From Bacteroidota bacterium (lineage in GTDB: Bacteria > Bacteroidota > Bacteroidia > Bacteroidales > VadinHA17): a stretch of DNA of 16,826 nt. Position numbers and translations under genes: made by a program. Location: assembly GCA_030631445.1 (NCBI GenBank), contig DAOVLD010000012.1, positions 1-16,826 of the forward strand, read 5' to 3'. Under the pieces are notes generated by a model. That model was not told where the DNA came from, did no database searches, and saw only the letters and a program-made list of their open reading frames with translations. Below, in pieces: positions 13,439-16,826 of this stretch (its first letter is position 1; each line of letters starts with the position of its first letter).

Positions 13439-14146
13439 TTGGCACGATCATATAATTCACCACTTTTAATCAACAGGTTTATTGTAACAGTATTACTGTT
13501 ATCTCTTCTTCTTTTAAACTCATGCCGTAAACATAATGAAAGAGAAGAAGGGGAAATTCTTTTTAAAATATCCTACCTTGATAACAGAATTCAGAGCATA
13601 CCGAGTCAGTCATTACCTAAAGAACTGGTTATTAAATTCAAAGATGGTTATTATCTCAGCGAACTTAGTGGGATGTTCGGTTATTTTAAAATTATAAACA
13701 TTATAAATCATAGAAATTCATCGAATTTAACCTATCTACAGGTACTTGATAAAAGATATTATTACCAGGGTAAGATGAATGAATTATCCCCGGGATTCAG
13801 TAAAATGCCCGAAATGACAATCGAATATGGAAATGAAGTGAAAAATATTTGTGGTTTTGAATGTAAACCTGCAATTATAAGCTTTCCTTCATCAGATATG
13901 AAATCATTCACTGTTTATTATACCAATGAAATACACATTAAGAATCCTAATTCTTCAAATCCCTATATTGATATCGATGGTGTATTACTGGAATTCTATT
14001 TAAACCTTAGCAAAGTTGAAATGAAACTTACTGCCAAAAATGTTTCTTTCAAACAAATTCCCTCAAAAGAATTCAAAAATAAGCCCAATTTCAAAAGAGT
14101 ACCCGGAGAATTTATTACCACCGTACTTGACAAAATCATGGAATAG
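13439..14146 (+). CDS. Putative lipoprotein, DUF4412-like, TTG start
   Basis: It is a probable exported lipoprotein of unknown function, 235 residues. The N-terminus has basic residues, a hydrophobic core (residues 13-27, FIVTVLLLSLLLLNS) and a lipobox ending LLNSC with Cys29, so it should be lipidated and sit in the outer or inner membrane facing the periplasm. The mature part is beta-rich: GEILFKISYLDN, EYGNEVKNICGFECKPAIISFP, SFTVYYTNEIHIKN, GVLLEFYLNLSKVEMKLTAKNV. The pattern 'GFECKPA...FTVYYT...LLEF...MKLTA' resembles DUF4412/GLPGLI-type proteins; this is a weak assignment. No ATG exists before the signal peptide and the next Met lies far inside, so TTG at 13439 is the likely start, supported by the promoter at 13399. 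It runs in the same direction as ftsK, 107 nt upstream. Confidence 0.75.
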   Translation: MARSYNSPLLINRFIVTVLLLSLLLLNSCRKHNEREEGEILFKISYLDNRIQSIPSQSLPKELVIKFKDGYYLSELSGMFGYFKIINIINHRNSSNLTYLQVLDKRYYYQGKMNELSPGFSKMPEMTIEYGNEVKNICGFECKPAIISFPSSDMKSFTVYYTNEIHIKNPNSSNPYIDIDGVLLEFYLNLSKVEMKLTAKNVSFKQIPSKEFKNKPNFKRVPGEFITTVLDKIME

Positions 14147-14152
14147 TTTTTT

Positions 14153-14160
14153 TATCTTTG
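14153..14160 (+). promoter_or_regulatory. Candidate ftsK -7 element
   Basis: TATCTTTG matches TAnnTTTG, 93 nt before the ftsK ATG and a few bases after the lipoprotein stop codon. TTG at 14127-14129 is 23 nt upstream, a little far for -33. Confidence 0.35.
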
Positions 14161-14165
14161 GGCTT

Positions 14166-14231
14166 GTTAACTGTTAGCTTTTAGCTTGCGACTTAAAGCT
14201 TGAAGCTTGCACATTCTATTAAACATAGAAT
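14166..14231. repeat. Six-unit heptamer array and small hairpin upstream of ftsK
   Basis: Six heptamers in register end in CT: GTTAACT, GTTAGCT, TTTAGCT, TGCGACT, TAAAGCT, TGAAGCT (14166-14207). They are followed by a 7-bp hairpin ATTCTAT-TAAAC-ATAGAAT at 14213-14231. Both would be in the ftsK leader if the promoter at 14153 is used. Confidence 0.6.
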
Positions 14232-14253
14232 CAAAAAAAGAACCTGTTAAAGG

Positions 14254-16623
14254 ATGAAAAGGGAAAGAAACTCAAAAAAGAAGATTAAAGTAAAATCAAA
14301 CAAAAACAGGTTTGAAATTATTAAAGACAGCAGGGTGAAATTATTGTTTGGTCTTTTTCTTATTGGCTTTGCTCTCTTTCTCTTCCTGGCCTTTATTTCA
14401 TTCCTTTTTACCTGGAAAACCGACCAGAGTTTTGAATGGTCATCAGCATTTTCCAGTTCTGAAATCCGCGTATTGAACTGGTCAGGCAAAACCGGTGCAT
14501 ATTTCTCAAATCTACTTATTAACAAATGGTTTGGAATAGCTTCCTTTTTTATTCCCATTTTGCTGTTACTTATTGGCTTACGTATGCTTAATCTTAAAAT
14601 TCTTCCTGTATGGAAAACAGTTAAAACAGGGCTTATTGCAATTATCCTGCTCTCGGTTATCCTCAGTTACATTTTTAGTGACTCAGGGGGCTATCTCGGA
14701 AGTGGATTAGGAGGCGGACACGGATTCCTTATAAGTAACTGGTTTAATGCATTTCTTGGGAAAGCCGGTACCGGTTTTTTATTATTGCTTCTGCTTACAG
14801 CATTTCTTGTTTTTTCATTTAGTAGTATTATGTACCTTTTCCAAAGAAAGGAAAAAGTATCTGATGAAAATTCTGAAATCACAGATTTTTCAGACATAAT
14901 TAGTGACAAGAATTCTTATAAAACTAAACTTAGCAAATATAATATTGGAAAAGAGAAAAATGAATTGACCACATTTCAAACAAAAGATATTGATGAGGAT
15001 CAGGATGAAAACGAAAAGGAGATTAAACAGACAACTGATGATATTGAATTAACAATTGAACAGCGCAAATCATCAGAAGATGAGTGGTCAGGAGAAATAT
15101 CCTCTCAACCATACGACCCTGCACTTGATCTGCCTTCATATAAAATACCAGGCACTGAGCTACTTAAAGATTATGAATCAGGGAATTCTCGTGTTACAAA
15201 AGAAGAGCTCATCAGCAATAAAAATAAAATTGTTGAAACTCTTGGAAATTATAACATTGAGATTGACAAGATAAAAGCGACCATCGGTCCGACAGTAACT
15301 TTGTATGAAATTGTTCCTGCTCCTGGCATCCGTATTTCCAAAATCAGAAATCTGGAAGACGATATAGCTCTCAGTCTTTCCGCATTGGGAATCAGAATAA
15401 TAGCTCCAATTCCCGGAAGAGGAACTATTGGCATCGAAGTTCCTAACCTGAATCCTGAGATCGTTTCAATGAAATCAATGCTCAATTCAAGAAAATTCAG
15501 GGAATCGGAATTTGAGTTATGTGTAGCTCTTGGTAAAACTATTTCTAATGAATCATATGTTTTTGATCTGACCAGAATGCCTCACCTGTTGATAGCAGGT
15601 GCAACAGGTCAGGGGAAATCAGTTGGATTGAACGTTATAATTACTTCCCTGCTTTATAAAAAACATCCTTCCGAGATCAAATTTGTTATGATCGATCCAA
15701 AAAAGGTTGAACTAACTTTATTTTCAAAAATTGAAAGGCATTTCCTGGCAAAGCTTCCTGATGATGGAGAACCAATTATTACTGATACACACAAAGTAAT
15801 TAATACCCTGAATTCTCTTACAATTGAAATGGACAACAGGTATGATTTACTTAAACTTGCTCATGTTCGTAATATCCGGGAGTATAACAGTAAATTTAAA
15901 AGCAGAAAACTTAACCCCGAGAAAGGCCATCGTTATCTGCCTTATCTTGTTCTGGTTATTGATGAATTTGCCGATCTTATTATGACGGCTGGTAAAGAGA
16001 TAGAAAACCCGCTTGCCCGTCTGGCTCAAATGGGAAGAGCTGTGGGATTGCATCTGGTTATTGCTACTCAAAGACCTACTACAAATATTATTACCGGAGT
16101 GATTAAAGCTAATTTCCCCGCAAGAATTGCATTCAGGGTTACATCAATGGTTGATTCCAGAACAATTCTGGACAGCCCGGGAGCTAATCAACTTATTGGT
16201 CGTGGAGATATGCTGCTGTCACCGGGAAGCGATTTAATCAGGCTCCAATGTGCTTACCTGGATACTTCTGAAATTGATAAGATAACAGAATATATCGGCT
16301 CTCAGAAAGGATATCCAACTGCATTAATCCTTCCTGAATATACAGATAACAGGTCCGATGAACCAGGTGAAACGGATCTGTCTAAAAGAGATTCATATTT
16401 TGAAGAAGCTGCAAGATTAGTAGTTCTGCACCAACAAGGATCAACCTCATTAATACAACGAAAACTTTCTATTGGCTATAACCGTGCCGGACGTATCATT
16501 GATCAGCTTGAAGTAGCCAGAATCGTCGGACCTTTTGAAGGCAGTAAGGCCAGACAGGTACTAATCCCTGATGAATACACTCTGGAACAATTTTTGAAGA
16601 ATCTTGAACAAGAGAAAGACTGA
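14254..16623 (+). CDS. ftsK: DNA translocase FtsK
   Basis: FtsK is a septum-localised hexameric pump that moves chromosomal DNA toward the dif site and links segregation with division. The N-terminus carries four membrane helices at about residues 30-53, 92-112, 123-141 and 171-195. An acidic, low-complexity linker (about 196-300) is short, as in SpoIIIE/SftA-type and Bacteroidota FtsK. The motor follows: IGPTVTLYEIVPAPGIRISKI-type alpha domain (core ~346-365), Walker A GATGQGKS (449-456), Walker B LVLVIDEFADL (~565-575), and GRAVGLHLVIATQRP. The C-terminal winged-helix gamma domain (~712-780: SYFEEAARLVVLHQQ, GSTSLIQRKLSIGYNRAG) reads the orienting KOPS sequences. At 789 residues it is full length. 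ATG at 14254 precedes a basic N-terminus. Its stop is followed at once by an octamer array; in related genomes a lolA-like gene often follows, but here the window ends first. Confidence 0.96.
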   Translation: MKRERNSKKKIKVKSNKNRFEIIKDSRVKLLFGLFLIGFALFLFLAFISFLFTWKTDQSFEWSSAFSSSEIRVLNWSGKTGAYFSNLLINKWFGIASFFIPILLLLIGLRMLNLKILPVWKTVKTGLIAIILLSVILSYIFSDSGGYLGSGLGGGHGFLISNWFNAFLGKAGTGFLLLLLLTAFLVFSFSSIMYLFQRKEKVSDENSEITDFSDIISDKNSYKTKLSKYNIGKEKNELTTFQTKDIDEDQDENEKEIKQTTDDIELTIEQRKSSEDEWSGEISSQPYDPALDLPSYKIPGTELLKDYESGNSRVTKEELISNKNKIVETLGNYNIEIDKIKATIGPTVTLYEIVPAPGIRISKIRNLEDDIALSLSALGIRIIAPIPGRGTIGIEVPNLNPEIVSMKSMLNSRKFRESEFELCVALGKTISNESYVFDLTRMPHLLIAGATGQGKSVGLNVIITSLLYKKHPSEIKFVMIDPKKVELTLFSKIERHFLAKLPDDGEPIITDTHKVINTLNSLTIEMDNRYDLLKLAHVRNIREYNSKFKSRKLNPEKGHRYLPYLVLVIDEFADLIMTAGKEIENPLARLAQMGRAVGLHLVIATQRPTTNIITGVIKANFPARIAFRVTSMVDSRTILDSPGANQLIGRGDMLLSPGSDLIRLQCAYLDTSEIDKITEYIGSQKGYPTALILPEYTDNRSDEPGETDLSKRDSYFEEAARLVVLHQQGSTSLIQRKLSIGYNRAGRIIDQLEVARIVGPFEGSKARQVLIPDEYTLEQFLKNLEQEKD

Positions 16624-16625
16624 GA

Positions 16626-16826
16626 AGAACGAGAGGACGAAGGAACGATGGAACGATAGAACGATGGAACGATGGAACGATGGAACGATGGAACGATGGA
16701 ACGATGGAACGATGGAACGATGGAACGATGGAACGATGGAACGATGGAACGATGGAACGATGGAACGATGGAACGATGAAACGATGGAACGATGAAACGA
16801 TGGAACGATGGAACGATAGAACGATG
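16626..16826. repeat. GGAACGAT octamer tandem array (at least 23 units) after ftsK
   Basis: From 16642 to 16825 there are 23 units of GGAACGAT with no indel, only point variants (AGAACGAT at 16658 and 16818, GAAACGAT at 16778 and 16794). Two degenerate in-register units (AGAACGAG 16626-16633, AGGACGAA 16634-16641) lead back to within 3 nt of the ftsK stop codon. The array continues past the window end. The consensus octamer contains no stop codon in any of the six frames, so apparent open frames here are artefacts. Confidence 0.95.

Noticed and set aside
16604..16795. Open reading frame of 63 codons with WNDGTMER repeats
   Set aside because: It is the translation of the GGAACGAT array, whose consensus is open in all frames; it overlaps the ftsK end and has no promoter or start context.

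Overview
This is a chromosomal housekeeping segment of an AT-rich member of the Bacteroidota, most likely a Bacteroidales-like lineage. The evidence is the set of family-restricted genes (a DUF5606 protein, a DUF3276 PUR-domain protein, a long NusB, a FeoA-FeoB fusion with a small FeoB-associated Cys-rich protein). Several gene starts are also preceded by the TAnnTTTG -7 element typical of this phylum, while Shine-Dalgarno sequences are mostly absent. I see no phage, transposase, CRISPR array, tRNA or rRNA.

Layout. At 5-814 mazG (nucleotide pyrophosphohydrolase) runs rightward and converges, with a 12-nt gap, on a DUF5606 gene (827-1402, minus). Leftward genes follow: a TerB/J-domain membrane co-chaperone (1584-2306), coaE (2437-3024), a YbbR-domain protein overlapping coaE by 4 nt (3021-4022), yajC (4082-4405) and nusB (4773-5732). 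Between yajC and nusB lies a 265-bp fold-back element with 12-bp terminal inverted repeats. A DUF3276 gene (6025-6438, plus) diverges from nusB across a 20-bp inverted repeat and converges on an MTH1187-type thiamine-binding protein gene (6547-6867, minus).

The middle of the window is a ferrous-iron uptake module on the plus strand: a FeoA-FeoB fusion (7320-9833), its Cys-rich partner (9930-10115) and then a DUF456 membrane protein (10293-10772). The 450-nt spacer before feoAB holds a near-ideal promoter, a hairpin abutting the start codon, and a 54-nt sequence that folds into a three-way junction in which every nucleotide is paired except two triloops. On the minus strand arcC (12271-13227) and a catabolic-type ornithine carbamoyltransferase gene (11020-12021) encode the last two steps of arginine/citrulline fermentation. 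No arginine deiminase gene is in the window. The window ends with a lipoprotein gene (13439-14146) and ftsK (14254-16623).

The most distinctive non-coding property is that nearly every spacer carries a short-period simple repeat of 7 or 8 bp. Three regions hold octamer arrays of one family (TTCCANNN or its complement), ending with at least 23 in-register copies after ftsK that run off the window. Several other spacers hold heptamer arrays. I found no evident new protein system; the novelty candidates are intergenic DNA/RNA elements.
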